Made by a program: the position numbers and the translations under genes | Shown: positions 1 through 8,660 of the stretch, piece after piece | Position numbering within the stretch: position 1 is the stretch's first letter | Layout: each line of letters starts with the position of its first letter | Notes under the pieces: generated by a model | The model's input: the letters and a program-made list of their open reading frames with translations, nothing else | The model's database searches: none | What the model was told of the DNA's origin: nothing | NCBI RefSeq assembly: GCF_002964045.1 | Contig: NZ_POPB01000315.1 | Span: 1-53,459 of the forward strand | Length of the DNA stretch: 53,459 nt | Origin: Streptococcus suis | GTDB lineage: Bacteria > Bacillota > Bacilli > Lactobacillales > Streptococcaceae | Direction: 5' to 3'

Positions 1-114
1 AAGAAGGCCTTTTTATTTTGTCCAGATGAGGTGGTTTAAGCACCAAAACAGCTATTTTTCCCTAAAAACAGTAAAAAAGACAAACACCAAAACGATGTTT
101 GTCTGCAATCTGAG

Positions 115-137
115 ACTATCGTTATGATAGTTTTTTT
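115..137 (+). terminator. Rho-independent terminator ahead of cysK
   Basis: ACTATC (115-120) pairs with GATAGT and is followed by a run of T, so it reads as a terminator on the plus strand for whatever lies before the window. A second small stem lies just before it (GACAAACA at 79-86 with TGTTTGTC at 96-103). The first 20 bases of the window also look like the T-rich tail of another terminator. Confidence 0.5.
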
Positions 138-197
138 ATATTATACTTTTTTCATTTTCTAACTTATACTAATAGTAACATTATTTGGAGGTGCCTT

Positions 198-1124
198 ATG
201 GCTATTTATCAGAATATTACGCAACTAGTTGGAAAAACTCCGATTATCAAACTGAACAATATTGTTCCTAAAGGAGCTGCTGAGGTCTATGTCAAATTGG
301 AAGCTTTCAACCCAGGTTCTTCTGTCAAAGACCGTATCGCCTTGGCTATGATTGAAGATGCTGAAAAGGCTGGTACAATCAAACCTGGAGATACCATTGT
401 CGAGCCAACCAGCGGAAATACTGGTATCGGTCTTGCTTGGGTCGGGGCAGCAAAAGGCTATAAAGTGATTATCGTTATGCCTGAAACCATGAGCATTGAG
501 CGTCGTAAAATCATCCAAGCCTATGGAGCTGAGCTTGTCTTAACTCCTGGTAGCGAGGGAATGAAGGGGGCTATTGCCAAGGCAAAAGAGATTGCGGAAG
601 AAAAAAATGGCTGGGTACCATTCCAGTTTGCTAATCCATCCAATCCAAAAGTTCACGAAGATACAACAGGACAGGAAATTTTGGAAGATTTTGGGGCAAC
701 TGGTCTGGATGCCTTTGTATCTGGTGTTGGTACTGGTGGAACTGTTTCAGGTGTTTCGCATGTATTAAAAGCTGCAAACCCAAACATCGCCATCTATGCC
801 GTAGAAGCTGATGAATCGGCAGTCCTATCTGGTGAAGCACCTGGTCCACACAAGATTCAAGGAATTTCAGCTGGTTTCATTCCTGATACGCTGGATACAG
901 CAGCCTATGATGGCATTATTCGTGTTAAATCAGATGATGCTTTAGCAACAGGTCGAGCAATTGGTGAACAGGAAGGTTTCCTTGTGGGTATTTCATCTGG
1001 AGCAGCAATTCACGCAGCTATTGAAGTTGCGAAGGAATTGGGAGCCGGTAAAAAAGTATTGGCTATTTTAGCAGATAACGGTGAACGGTACTTGTCTACT
1101 GCCCTCTACGAATTTGATAATTAA
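198..1124 (+). CDS. cysK: cysteine synthase (O-acetylserine sulfhydrylase)
   Basis: Makes L-cysteine from O-acetylserine and sulfide in the cytoplasm, using PLP. The 308-residue protein has the usual length for CysK. The PLP lysine is K44 in SSVKDR, the substrate loop TSGNTG lies at about 71-76, and the phosphate-binding glycine loop GTGGT lies near 176-180. The start is fixed by GGAGGT at 187-192, five bases before the ATG. It stands alone: a terminator precedes it and the next intact gene is convergent and 1.2 kb away. A possible -10 (TATACT, 165-170) lies just before the ribosome binding site, but I see no convincing -35. CysM-type enzymes are the alternative; the CysK-like motifs favour CysK. 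Confidence 0.93.
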   Translation: MAIYQNITQLVGKTPIIKLNNIVPKGAAEVYVKLEAFNPGSSVKDRIALAMIEDAEKAGTIKPGDTIVEPTSGNTGIGLAWVGAAKGYKVIIVMPETMSIERRKIIQAYGAELVLTPGSEGMKGAIAKAKEIAEEKNGWVPFQFANPSNPKVHEDTTGQEILEDFGATGLDAFVSGVGTGGTVSGVSHVLKAANPNIAIYAVEADESAVLSGEAPGPHKIQGISAGFIPDTLDTAAYDGIIRVKSDDALATGRAIGEQEGFLVGISSGAAIHAAIEVAKELGAGKKVLAILADNGERYLSTALYEFDN

Positions 1125-1277
1125 AAATTTAGTTTGCTCTTTCTATCAAAATTATTAAATCAATCATTTTGTTATCGCATTTTGAATCGTCTCATAGTTA
1201 GATTTTTTCTGGCTAACTTCGAGAGGTGGCCGTATATAAAAAGATGATAAAAACAATCATATCATAAGTATTGTAAT

Positions 1278-1329
1278 CCCTTCATAGTTTTCAGTGAAAA
1301 ACAAAAATTTCAGTGAAAACTATGAAGGG
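1278..1329. repeat. 15-bp inverted repeat before an IS remnant
   Basis: Perfect 15-base arms at 1278-1292 and 1315-1329 (CCCTTCATAGTTTTC and its complement) surround a 22-base spacer in which TTTCAGTGAAAA-like sequence occurs twice. It lies ten bases before the decayed transposase orfA, so it may be part of that element's left end or of its translation-control hairpin. This is inference from position. Confidence 0.5.
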
Positions 1330-1338
1330 AGTTTTACT

Positions 1339-1806
1339 ATGTCCAAAAGAATTCCAAAGTTTGTCTCTGAGAATCTAGAAATTGTTTTCAATCACTCGGA
1401 AAAAGTGAAATCACTTAGTTGTTAGTTAAGAGCACCGACCATCTTAATTGATCGGGAAGTCTCAAGGTGTGACAGAAAAATATGGAATTTCTAGTCATTA
1501 TGTTTTCAGAGCATGGATAAATAGTTGTACTATTGATAAAGATATTGAAAACTACTAGTAGAGGAATGAGTCGCATGAAAAAAGGATGTAAGACAACATT
1601 TGAAAAACATGTTAAGATTGTCAACCACTCCCTTGCTCATGAGAAAGACTATCAAATAGCTGTCGAACGATTACCGACAAGCATATTCTCATATACGGAT
1701 GATTGGAAGGAAATGACTCACAAAGACTAATAAATCGGTGCGGAGAGGGAATGGAAAACAATCCGCATCTCACTGAGGCTGAAGAATCCCAGCTCAATAT
1801 CAAGCA
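1339..1806 (+). pseudogene. decayed IS3-family (IS150-type) transposase orfA
   Basis: Reading all three plus frames gives pieces of one two-HTH orfA protein. It begins MSKRIPKFVSENLEIVFNH from 1339, stops at a TAG, and continues as VTEKYGISSHYVFRAWI near 1469-1520. It resumes as KTTFEKHVKIVNHSLAHEKD near 1590-1650, then in another frame as GMENNPHLTEAEESQLNIKQ up to about 1806. The helix-turn-helix pattern, the EKDYQ-like segment and the final acidic/leucine segment are typical of IS150-group orfA. At least three frameshifts or stops break it, and no orfB (DDE) part is recognisable after it. It is an old, dead insertion. Confidence 0.6.
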
Positions 1807-1935
1807 ACTGGAATAACAAAATCATAGTTTAGAATAGAGGTAGGATTTCTAAAAAAGTATAACTCCATCCAACAATAAAACCGTCGCCGAGACTAGACAG
1901 ATTCTTAGATAAGACCAAGATCCATCCAGCCAAAT

Positions 1936-1970
1936 AAAAAACCTGACTCCTCTATAGTTCAGGAATCAGG
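1936..1970 (-). terminator. Rho-independent terminator, minus strand
   Basis: On the minus strand CCTGATTCCT pairs with AGGAGTCAGG (9 of 10 pairs, nine-base loop) and is followed by TTTTTTATTT. It is the first good terminator downstream of lytR, about 370 bases after its stop. Confidence 0.65.
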
Positions 1971-2149
1971 TACTTAATATCTTTCATTTTTTCATTGTCT
2001 ACTAGAAAGGGAACTGTTCAAAATATTTAATGATTTTTTCGAGAGAAGGTTGACTAAAAAATTATAACAAACCAGCAAACGATGGTTTGAACAAAGGCAA
2101 CTTATCTATAACAACAGAAACTGATCAGTAGCTAACCAATACCGTCTAT

Positions 2150-2170
2150 GCTGAGATGCTAACACGAACT
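2150..2170. repeat. degenerate copy of a short interspersed sequence
   Basis: GCTGAGATGCTAACACGAACT matches GCTGAGATGTTGACACGAACT at 36993-37013 with two differences out of 21. The following bases (TAAGGTACGG versus TAAGAAGTGTGG) are also alike. Only this side of the element seems to survive here. Confidence 0.45.
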
Positions 2171-2342
2171 ATGTAAGGTACGGTAGACTGTTCCCACCAT
2201 CTAGAACGTTAATTGTCACTCACTACTCTAGATAAAGGGCCAAAAACTTTCCTCATTTACTCCATGAGCTCCAAAAGCGGGAATGGTTTTATATCAGTTA
2301 AAATCCTTACTCAAGAATGTCGAGAACTAGCCAACAGCACAT

Positions 2343-3572
2343 TTACTGATTACTTGTTTCTGTTTGTGTACTAGTTCCGACAATTGTATCTGTAGAAATT
2401 CCCTGATTATCATTAGATTTAGTATTTATTGTACTACTTACACCACTAGGATCACTAGCAGCTGTTCCAGTAATCGCTTCTATGTCAAACGCTTCTACAC
2501 CTGGACTTGCTTCTACTTCTAATAAATCGGTAAAGGCATTATAAATGTTAATCGGAGTTGGAATTCCCATTTGCGCTTCGTACACTTTAACGTTTGTTAC
2601 CAAGTCTGTCGATTCTTCTAGGCCAATAGATTTTTTCAAAATGTTTTGCATATCCAATAAATGCTGACTTGGTGGTAATTGATAGTAGACCTCATTAACT
2701 AACTCATCCATACCTCTCAACTGGTAGGACTGCAAATTTCCGATTGAATCACGATAACCCAGCAAACTTGGAATTGTTGCTGTCGTTATTTCAATATTGG
2801 TTCTCATATTATTGGAAATGGCCTTCAAAATTTTCTTATATTGAGACATTCCATCCAATTGCAAGAGCTTTTTAACAATGGCTGTAATAACTTCACGTTG
2901 ACGCCGTTGACGACCGATGTCTCCTTCAGGATCATCGTAACGCATCCGAGCATATACAAGAGCCTGATCACCATTCACCAATTGTTTACCTGTTGGTACA
3001 ATAGCTGTATAGGCTGGCTCATACTCTGAGATGGAGATAGGGAAGCCCAGTGTGTTATTGACCTCAATCCCACCAACTGCATCGACAAGCTCTACTAGAC
3101 CATCCATATTAATTTCGATATAGCGGTCAATATTGACATCCATCATTTTCTCAATGGTTGCGATTGCCATTGGAGCTTGTCCATAGCTATAGGAATGATT
3201 TAATTTCTCAATTGTTCCACTGGATTCCCCGTTCGCCTCCGCAATTTCAACCATAATGTCTCGCGTCAAGCTCATCATAGTGGTTTCTTTTGTCTGCGGA
3301 TTTACCGTGACCAAGATCATTGAATCACTACGTCCTTCTTTCCAATCACCTCCACGAGTTGCCTGGTCCATATCCACACCCATCAAAAGTATGGTCAATG
3401 GTTCTGTTGCATCGATTGGTTTCACTTCGTCTTCACCATCAAGCTGTTTAAAGGTTTTTGAAATAATATCCGTAGAGAAATTCAATAAACTCGCACCATA
3501 GATCAAGCCAGCTCCAAGCGTCAATCCTACAATTGCCAAAGCCATTAAAACTATTTTTTTTCCAATTGTCAT
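2343..3572 (-). CDS. lytR: LytR-CpsA-Psr (LCP) family protein
   Basis: LCP enzymes transfer lipid-linked glycopolymers (teichoic acid, capsule, rhamnan) onto peptidoglycan outside the membrane. The 409-residue protein has a short cytoplasmic start, one membrane segment at about 7-30, and the LCP domain from about 58 to 235. Visible landmarks are R81/D83 in GRSDSM, R104-D105 in SLTRD, the AVGGIEV segment near 165-171, and the arginine cluster R209/R211 and R221-R226 (YARMRYDD, GRQRRQRE), which binds the lipid pyrophosphate in the family. The last 30 residues are rich in Ser, Thr, Asn and Gln, like a wall-spanning tail. Its ATG overlaps the stop of the acetyltransferase gene (ATGA), so it is the last gene of the tsaE unit. 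Which polymer it attaches cannot be told from sequence. Confidence 0.88.
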   Translation of the reverse strand: MTIGKKIVLMALAIVGLTLGAGLIYGASLLNFSTDIISKTFKQLDGEDEVKPIDATEPLTILLMGVDMDQATRGGDWKEGRSDSMILVTVNPQTKETTMMSLTRDIMVEIAEANGESSGTIEKLNHSYSYGQAPMAIATIEKMMDVNIDRYIEINMDGLVELVDAVGGIEVNNTLGFPISISEYEPAYTAIVPTGKQLVNGDQALVYARMRYDDPEGDIGRQRRQREVITAIVKKLLQLDGMSQYKKILKAISNNMRTNIEITTATIPSLLGYRDSIGNLQSYQLRGMDELVNEVYYQLPPSQHLLDMQNILKKSIGLEESTDLVTNVKVYEAQMGIPTPINIYNAFTDLLEVEASPGVEAFDIEAITGTAASDPSGVSSTINTKSNDNQGISTDTIVGTSTQTETSNQ

Positions 3573-4096
3573 ACTTCACCGATCAGCCTGCCCATATAGT
3601 AAAGGTCAAGCCATTCTCCTTCATCTGTTCTAGCTCCTCTTACTTGAGTACCTTCAATTCTAAAACCAAGTTTCTGGTATAAATGGACTGCTGCTTGATT
3701 GCGGACCTGAACCGTCAATTCCAATCGTTTCAAGACATCCATTTCTTCTGCCCAATGAATCACTTCATCTAGCAAAATAGTGCCAATTCCATGCCCCCAA
3801 TAAGCTTTTTTAACCGCAATGAAAATATTTCCAATATGACTAATCCGAAACTGCTTAGAGGACTTAACAGAGATGGCACCAATCACTTCTGAACCAACTT
3901 TGGCCAGCAGGCACAGTTCACCAGGATTTTCAATACTCGCTTCAAAAATCCTTTCCATTTCTTCGGGACTAAAGCGAAATCCTGTCTCATCCATAACCAG
4001 ATAGTCCGTTTCTCTAGCCACTTGATTCATAAAATCAATAAAGGCTACCGCATCGGCTGGTTCAGCCTCGCTGAAATATATTTCCTTTTTAGACAT
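3569..4096 (-). CDS. GNAT family N-acetyltransferase
   Basis: A 175-residue single-domain GNAT. Acetyl-CoA motif A is visible at about 94-110 (VKKAYWGHGIGTILLDE), and motif B has N133, Y140 and LGF near 143-145. The substrate is unknown; the family acetylates amines of proteins, amino acids, polyamines or drugs. The gene overlaps tsaE at its start (8 bases) and lytR at its stop (ATGA), so the three are translationally coupled. Because tsaE works with TsaB/TsaD, and RimI-type GNATs often sit beside tsaB, RimI-like protein N-terminal acetylation is possible, but the protein lacks a clear RimI signature that I can point to. Confidence 0.8.
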   Translation of the reverse strand: MSKKEIYFSEAEPADAVAFIDFMNQVARETDYLVMDETGFRFSPEEMERIFEASIENPGELCLLAKVGSEVIGAISVKSSKQFRISHIGNIFIAVKKAYWGHGIGTILLDEVIHWAEEMDVLKRLELTVQVRNQAAVHLYQKLGFRIEGTQVRGARTDEGEWLDLYYMGRLIGEV

Positions 4097-4529
4097 TTTG
4101 AATTTCCTCTGCTAAGACTAGACTAGTCAGGCCATGAGCTTCAAATGTCAGACGACGACCGTCACCCTCTTTTTCAATCCGAATGAGCAAATAGTCATCC
4201 AAAAGACTAGCATCCAACAATTCGCCCCATTCGATAACCGTCACACCACCACCATAGAGAAAATCATCCAGATCAATGGAATCTGGGTCATCACCAATCC
4301 GATAAACATCCAAATGATAGAGTGGCATGCGCCCCTCATACTCTCGTACAATCGTATAGGTTGGACTTTTTATCATCTGGTCAATTTCTAAGCCTTTAGC
4401 CAATCCTTTGGTCAGGGTCGTTTTGCCAGCTCCTAAATCACCTGATAAGACTAGTACCTGGTTAACTTTACAAGCCTTGCCTATTCGCTTACCAATGGCA
4501 ATCAATTCATTTTCATTATGACTATACAT
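4089..4529 (-). CDS. tsaE: tRNA threonylcarbamoyladenosine biosynthesis ATPase TsaE
   Basis: ATPase partner of TsaB-TsaD in making the t6A37 modification of ANN-decoding tRNAs. With the start used here it has 146 residues, the normal family size. The P-loop GDLGAGKTT lies at 30-38, SPTYT at about 55-59, the YHLDVYR segment near 71-77 and the EWGE motif at about 100-103. An in-frame ATG exists at 4589, but it lies upstream of a very good promoter (ATGACA 4560-4565, 17 bases, TATAAT 4537-4542, extended TG) and would add 20 unlike-family residues. The chosen ATG begins seven bases after the -10, so its mRNA is probably leaderless. Confidence 0.88.
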   Translation of the reverse strand: MYSHNENELIAIGKRIGKACKVNQVLVLSGDLGAGKTTLTKGLAKGLEIDQMIKSPTYTIVREYEGRMPLYHLDVYRIGDDPDSIDLDDFLYGGGVTVIEWGELLDASLLDDYLLIRIEKEGDGRRLTFEAHGLTSLVLAEEIQNV

Positions 4530-4536
4530 GTCTATC

Positions 4537-4565
4537 ATTATACCATAGCCATCTAGCTTTGTCAT
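4537..4565 (-). promoter_or_regulatory. sigma-A promoter of tsaE, close to the start codon
   Basis: On the minus strand: ATGACA (-35, 4560-4565), 17-base spacer ending in TGG, TATAAT (-10, 4537-4542), then GATAGAC and the ATG of tsaE at 4529. Transcription should begin at or within a base or two of the A of the start codon, leaving no room for a Shine-Dalgarno sequence. Confidence 0.75.
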
Positions 4566-4596
4566 AGGTCTACTGGAATTTGTAGACAAATCGATA

Positions 4597-4626
4597 GAAA
4601 AAATCGCAAGCCAGAGCCTGCGATTT
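4597..4626 (-). terminator. Rho-independent terminator after fakA
   Basis: AATCGCA (4602-4608) pairs with TGCGATT (4619-4625); the inner bases can extend the stem. On the minus strand it is followed by TTTTTTC. It starts a few bases after the fakA stop and separates that operon from tsaE. Confidence 0.75.
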
Positions 4627-4629
4627 TGT

Positions 4630-6294
4630 TTATTCTACGCTGAAAAGATATGGGTAGACTGGTTGATTTCCTTGATGAATTTCGACCTCGACATCTTCAA
4701 ATTGTTCTTCTAGCTGTTCAGCAAGAGTTTGAGCCAATTCTTCATCACCATCTTCACCGATATAAATCGTCACGATTTCGCTGTCTTCATCGAGCATTTT
4801 CTCAAATGTAGCAACAAGCGTCTCCATCATATCTGGATTAGAAACCACAATCTTGCCATCAACCATACCAAGGTTGTCATTTTCATGGATTTCAAGACCA
4901 TCGATGGTTGTGTCACGGACTGCAGTTGTCACGCTACCGCTTTTCACCTCTGCAAGAGATGCCGTCATAGCCTCAAAGTTACTTTCCAAATCACGACTTG
5001 GATCAAAGGCAAGCAAGCTAGTGAAACCTTGTGGTAGAGTCTTGGTTTCCACAACCTTAACTGCAACTTCCGCAACTTCTGCTGCAGTCTGAGCCGCCAT
5101 CAAGATGTTCTTGTTATTTGGCAACAAAATGACATTGCGGGCATTGACCAATTCAATAGCATTGACAAAATCTTCTGTTGATGGGTTCATGGTCTGACCA
5201 CCTGAGATCACATAGTCAACGCCTTGTGATTTGAAGATTTCTGTCAATCCCTCGCCTGCCGCAACAGCAATAATGCCGTATTCTTTTTGCTCAGCTGGTT
5301 TTTGGAAAGCTTCTTCTTTCTCAACCTGCGCTTCATGTTGCTCACGCATGTTGTCCACTTTTACCTTGACCAAGCTACCATATTGAAGACCTGCCTGCAT
5401 GACCAAACCTGGATCTTCTGTATGGACATGGACTTTAACGATTTCATCATCGTTGACAACTAGGAGAGAATCCCCAAGGTCATTCAGATAGTTGCGGAAT
5501 TCTTCATAATCAAAGTCCTTCACATAAGTAGGGCCTTGACGAAGAGCTACCATGATTTCTGTACAGTAACCATAGGTAATATCCTCAGTCGCTACATGAC
5601 CTGCAACTGACTTGTGGTGCTCAGCATTGATCATCTCAGACATAACAGCTGGAGTTGCTTCAAAATCCTCTGACGCAATGTACTCACCTGTCAAAGCTGA
5701 CAAGAAGCCTTCGTAGATGTAGACCAGACCCTGGCCACCCGAATCAACAACCCCAACCTCTTTCAAGACTGGAAGCATCTCAGGTGTTTTCTTGAGGGCA
5801 CGATTGGCACCTTCAAGTGTCGCACGCATTACTTCCACAGCATCATCAGTTTCTTCTGCTTTTTTCAAAGCGGCAGTGGCTGCCCCACGAGAAACCGTCA
5901 AGATGGTTCCTTCAACTGGCTTCATAACGGCCTTATAAGCCACTTCCACACCATGTTGGAAGGCTTGTGCCAAGTCTTTACCATCCAATTCAACCTTGCC
6001 TTTGACAGATTGACCAAAACCTCGGAACAATTGTGAGGTAATAACGCCAGAGTTTCCACGAGCACCCATAAGCAAACCTTTTGACAAGATTTGAGCAGCT
6101 TCACCAACTGTATTTGCTGGCTTATCTGCCACTTCTTTGGCACCATTTGTAATGGTCATGCCCATGTTAGTTCCAGTATCGCCATCTGGTACCGGGAAGA
6201 CGTTCAAAGAGTTTACATATTCAGCTTGTTTATTCAGACGAGTAGATGCTGCCTGCACCATTTCTTGAAATAAACTTGTTGTAATTTTAGACAC
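4630..6294 (-). CDS. fakA: DAK2-domain fatty acid kinase subunit FakA
   Basis: FakA phosphorylates fatty acids held by a FakB (DegV-like) partner, so that exogenous fatty acids enter phospholipid synthesis. The 554-residue length fits. The N-terminal DhaL/DAK2 nucleotide domain (about 1-205) shows PDGDTGTNM at 36-44 (Mg-binding aspartates D37 and D39), ARGNSG at 78-83 and DSGGQG at 184-189. The middle and C-terminal regions resemble the FakA extension that binds FakB, including a conserved GGQTMNPST segment near 369-377. It follows asp23 by two bases, the standard Firmicute pairing. No fakB is in this window. Confidence 0.88.
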   Translation of the reverse strand: MSKITTSLFQEMVQAASTRLNKQAEYVNSLNVFPVPDGDTGTNMGMTITNGAKEVADKPANTVGEAAQILSKGLLMGARGNSGVITSQLFRGFGQSVKGKVELDGKDLAQAFQHGVEVAYKAVMKPVEGTILTVSRGAATAALKKAEETDDAVEVMRATLEGANRALKKTPEMLPVLKEVGVVDSGGQGLVYIYEGFLSALTGEYIASEDFEATPAVMSEMINAEHHKSVAGHVATEDITYGYCTEIMVALRQGPTYVKDFDYEEFRNYLNDLGDSLLVVNDDEIVKVHVHTEDPGLVMQAGLQYGSLVKVKVDNMREQHEAQVEKEEAFQKPAEQKEYGIIAVAAGEGLTEIFKSQGVDYVISGGQTMNPSTEDFVNAIELVNARNVILLPNNKNILMAAQTAAEVAEVAVKVVETKTLPQGFTSLLAFDPSRDLESNFEAMTASLAEVKSGSVTTAVRDTTIDGLEIHENDNLGMVDGKIVVSNPDMMETLVATFEKMLDEDSEIVTIYIGEDGDEELAQTLAEQLEEQFEDVEVEIHQGNQPVYPYLFSVE

Positions 6295-6296
6295 AA

Positions 6297-6662
6297 TTAT
6301 TCTCCTACGACTTTAATATTTTGGATAAAAACATTAACGGCATCAACAGAGATACCCAATTGATTTTCCAAGTTGAACTTCACTCGTTCTTGGATATTGC
6401 GAGATACTTCACTGATTTTCACACCGTAACTCATAACAGTGTAAACGTCGACTGCAATGCGACCATCTTCCAAGGTCTTAATGACAACACCCTTAGAATA
6501 ATTTTCTTTGCGCAAAAGTGCCTGAAAATTATCCTTAATCGCAGACTTACTAGCCATACCGACAACACCGAAAATCTCAGTCGTAGCACCACCGACAACT
6601 GTGGCAATCACTTCATCAGTCAATTCAATCTGGCCGTCTTTTGTATTGATTTTTACAGTCAT
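6297..6662 (-). CDS. Asp23/Gls24 family protein (YloU-like)
   Basis: A 121-residue Asp23-family protein. The pattern is typical: start with the Asp23 beta-strand region, then TTEIFGVVGMAS at about 27-38, a basic stretch near 50-58, DGRIAVDVYTVMSYGVKI and a C-terminal helix with NVFIQNIKV. YloU-type members lie directly before the DAK2 gene throughout Firmicutes, as here; their role is poorly defined (membrane-associated or envelope-stress related). The gene has a strong promoter 30 bases upstream and a GAGGTAAGG-like ribosome binding site. Confidence 0.85.
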   Translation of the reverse strand: MTVKINTKDGQIELTDEVIATVVGGATTEIFGVVGMASKSAIKDNFQALLRKENYSKGVVIKTLEDGRIAVDVYTVMSYGVKISEVSRNIQERVKFNLENQLGISVDAVNVFIQNIKVVGE

Positions 6663-6693
6663 AATTCCTTACCTCAAATAGTTTTATCACTCC

Positions 6694-6722
6694 ATTTTAC
6701 CACATTTTCCAGATTCTGTAAA
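6694..6722 (-). promoter_or_regulatory. promoter of asp23-fakA
   Basis: Minus strand TTTACA (6717-6722), 17 bases, TAAAAT (6694-6699) with an extended TGG just before the -10. It lies about 30 bases before the Asp23-family start. Confidence 0.7.
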
Positions 6723-6751
6723 AAACAAGCTTGTGACAGCTGAAAGGGACA

Positions 6752-6775
6752 GAAAAAGAGTTCCCGAAGGAACTC
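6752..6775 (-). terminator. terminator of the oppDFBC operon
   Basis: GAGTTCC (6758-6764) pairs with GGAACTC (6769-6775) over a four-base loop; on the minus strand it is followed by TTTTT. It lies 12 bases after the oppC stop and may work weakly in the other direction too. Confidence 0.75.
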
Positions 6776-6786
6776 AAAATTTTTGT

Positions 6787-7689
6787 TTACCCTAAACGTT
6801 GTTTTGCATCTGCAGCACGTTGGAAAGCCTGACCAACGTAGTTGATACAAAGCATCATAACAAGGATAAAGATAGCCGCTGGCAACCAAATCCAAGTCTT
6901 GTTTTCCAAAATGTCTGCGTTACGAGCATTTGAAATCAAAGTACCCAAACTTGGAACTGTTGATGGAAGACCGAATCCTAAATAAGTCAACGAAGTTTCG
7001 ATACCGATGTTACCGGCAAAATTGAGGGTCAAGTTGACAATAATCAAAGAACTCAAGTTTGGCAAAATCTCACGGAACATAATCATAAAGTCGCTTGTTC
7101 CAAGTGTTTTGGATGCATTGACATAATCCAAGCTTGCCTCTGACAAGGTTCTTGTACGGAAGAGACGGGCCTTGGCTGTCCAATAAAAGGCACTCATAAT
7201 CAAAATAAAGTGATAGATGGTGTAGTTTTTAATTACTGTTACAAAAACAATAATAAGCATGGTTACTGGCAAAATCATAATGAAATCTACAATTCGCATC
7301 AAGAAACCGTCTAAACGACCACCATAATAACCTGAGATTAGACCAACTGAGATACCAACAATACTAGTAATAATAGTAATGGTAAAACCAATAATAATCG
7401 AATTACGGGCACCGATAATCAACTGGCCAAAGATATCTTTACCACCTTCATCGGTTCCTAAGATATAACCATCAACTCCTGGTTCCAAATAACGCCCTAA
7501 AAGATTGACTTTCATCACTTGTTCTTGATCTAAAATCAATGCTCCAATGAAAACACCTAAAAGAACTGTTACCAAGATAATCAATGAAGTCAAAGCCAGC
7601 TTATCCTTCATAAATTCTCGTGCAATGACACGAAAACCACCTGGAGGAGTTGAAGCTGATTGTACTTGTTTTTTATTTTCTTTACTCAC
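6787..7689 (-). CDS. oppC: oligopeptide ABC transporter permease OppC
   Basis: Second membrane subunit of the peptide importer. The 300-residue protein has an N-terminal cytoplasmic tail with the first membrane span at about 34-54 (LTSLIILVTVLLGVFIGAL), an external loop with GTDEGGKDIFGQ, and then five further spans. The ATPase-coupling EAA-type loop is visible near 195-225 (ASKTLGTSDFMIMFREILPN). Its start is GTG with GAAGGAGG just upstream, 13 bases after the oppB stop. It is the last gene of oppDFBC and ends next to a terminator. Confidence 0.88.
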   Translation of the reverse strand: MSKENKKQVQSASTPPGGFRVIAREFMKDKLALTSLIILVTVLLGVFIGALILDQEQVMKVNLLGRYLEPGVDGYILGTDEGGKDIFGQLIIGARNSIIIGFTITIITSIVGISVGLISGYYGGRLDGFLMRIVDFIMILPVTMLIIVFVTVIKNYTIYHFILIMSAFYWTAKARLFRTRTLSEASLDYVNASKTLGTSDFMIMFREILPNLSSLIIVNLTLNFAGNIGIETSLTYLGFGLPSTVPSLGTLISNARNADILENKTWIWLPAAIFILVMMLCINYVGQAFQRAADAKQRLG

Positions 7690-7702
7690 CTTACTCCTCC
7701 TT

Positions 7703-8659
7703 CTATTTCACACGGATACGTGGATCTACAATACTCATGATAATATCTGAAATCAAAGTTCCCAACAAAGTTCCCATACCAAAGATTAACAAGAGGGCCA
7801 AGATGACACTGTAATCACGGCTTGAGATAGAGTTGAAGAACAATTGACCAATACCAGGATAGGTAAAGATATTTTCGATAAAAATAGATCCACCAATCAA
7901 ACCTGTCAATTCGTAACCCAAGAATGATGCAATAGGCAAAATAGAGTTACGGAAAATGTGACGGTTGTATACCACGCGTTCCGGCACACCTTTAGCACGA
8001 GCTGTACGGACATAGTCCTGGCTCTTGGCATCAATAATACCTGTACGAAGATATTGGATAGTAACTGTTGTTGACAAAATCGCCATCGTAATCGCCGGCA
8101 AAATCATATGATGGAGACGACTTAATATAGCTGCAAATCCTTCTACCCCACCACCGATAGAGCCACGTGTTGGGAACCATCCTAAACTAAAACCAAATAA
8201 CCAGAGCATCAAAATTGCAAATACAAAAGTTGGAGTTGAGAAAGTCAAGAAATTATAAACACCAATGATTTTATCAGCAAGTGAATTTTGATAACGACCC
8301 GCAATCATACCTAAAGGAAGGGCAATAGCATAGGTCAAAATCATGGTAAGCAATGATAACCAAATTGTGTTATTCAAACGCTGCATAATCACATCGATAA
8401 CTGGTTGTTTAAAGAGGAAACTTTGTCCAAAATCACCCTGCAGGAGATTTCCCACCCAGCGGAAATATTGAATAGGTATTGGATCGTAGTATCCAGCTGC
8501 AATCCGTTTTTGTTCAATAATTGCAGGGTCAATATTTGGGTCAATCATACCGGTAAATGGATCACCAGGCATCATTTTTGCAACAAAGAATGCAATGACA
8601 CTCAGAATGATAATCTGAGGAATCATCATGAGTAAACGTCGTAATACTGTTTTCCACAT
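7703..8659 (-). CDS. oppB: oligopeptide ABC transporter permease OppB
   Basis: First membrane subunit of the peptide importer, 318 residues, the size of lactococcal OppB rather than the much longer pneumococcal AmiC. It has an N-terminal membrane span (about 10-30), the family segment MPGDPFTG, and four to five more spans. The EAA coupling loop lies near 218-240 (DYVRTARAKGVPERVVYNRH), followed by the conserved ENIFTYPGIGQL segment. It starts one base after the oppF stop region and precedes oppC. Confidence 0.88.
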   Translation of the reverse strand: MWKTVLRRLLMMIPQIIILSVIAFFVAKMMPGDPFTGMIDPNIDPAIIEQKRIAAGYYDPIPIQYFRWVGNLLQGDFGQSFLFKQPVIDVIMQRLNNTIWLSLLTMILTYAIALPLGMIAGRYQNSLADKIIGVYNFLTFSTPTFVFAILMLWLFGFSLGWFPTRGSIGGGVEGFAAILSRLHHMILPAITMAILSTTVTIQYLRTGIIDAKSQDYVRTARAKGVPERVVYNRHIFRNSILPIASFLGYELTGLIGGSIFIENIFTYPGIGQLFFNSISSRDYSVILALLLIFGMGTLLGTLISDIIMSIVDPRIRVK

Positions 8660-8660
8660 C

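Larger units (their letters stand above)
1807..2342. other. non-coding spacer between IS remnant and lytR
   Basis: No credible gene. It holds a minus-strand terminator (1936-1970) and a degenerate copy of a short interspersed sequence at 2150-2170 that recurs at 36993-37013. The rest has many stops in all frames and looks like decayed DNA. Confidence 0.5.

Noticed and set aside
1415..1803. Small genes at 1415-1624 (-), 1533-1730 (+) and 1621-1803 (-)
   Set aside because: The plus-strand one is a piece of the decayed transposase; the minus ones are its shadows.
4530..4589. Longer tsaE starting at 4589
   Set aside because: The start lies upstream of the promoter and adds 20 residues with no family likeness.
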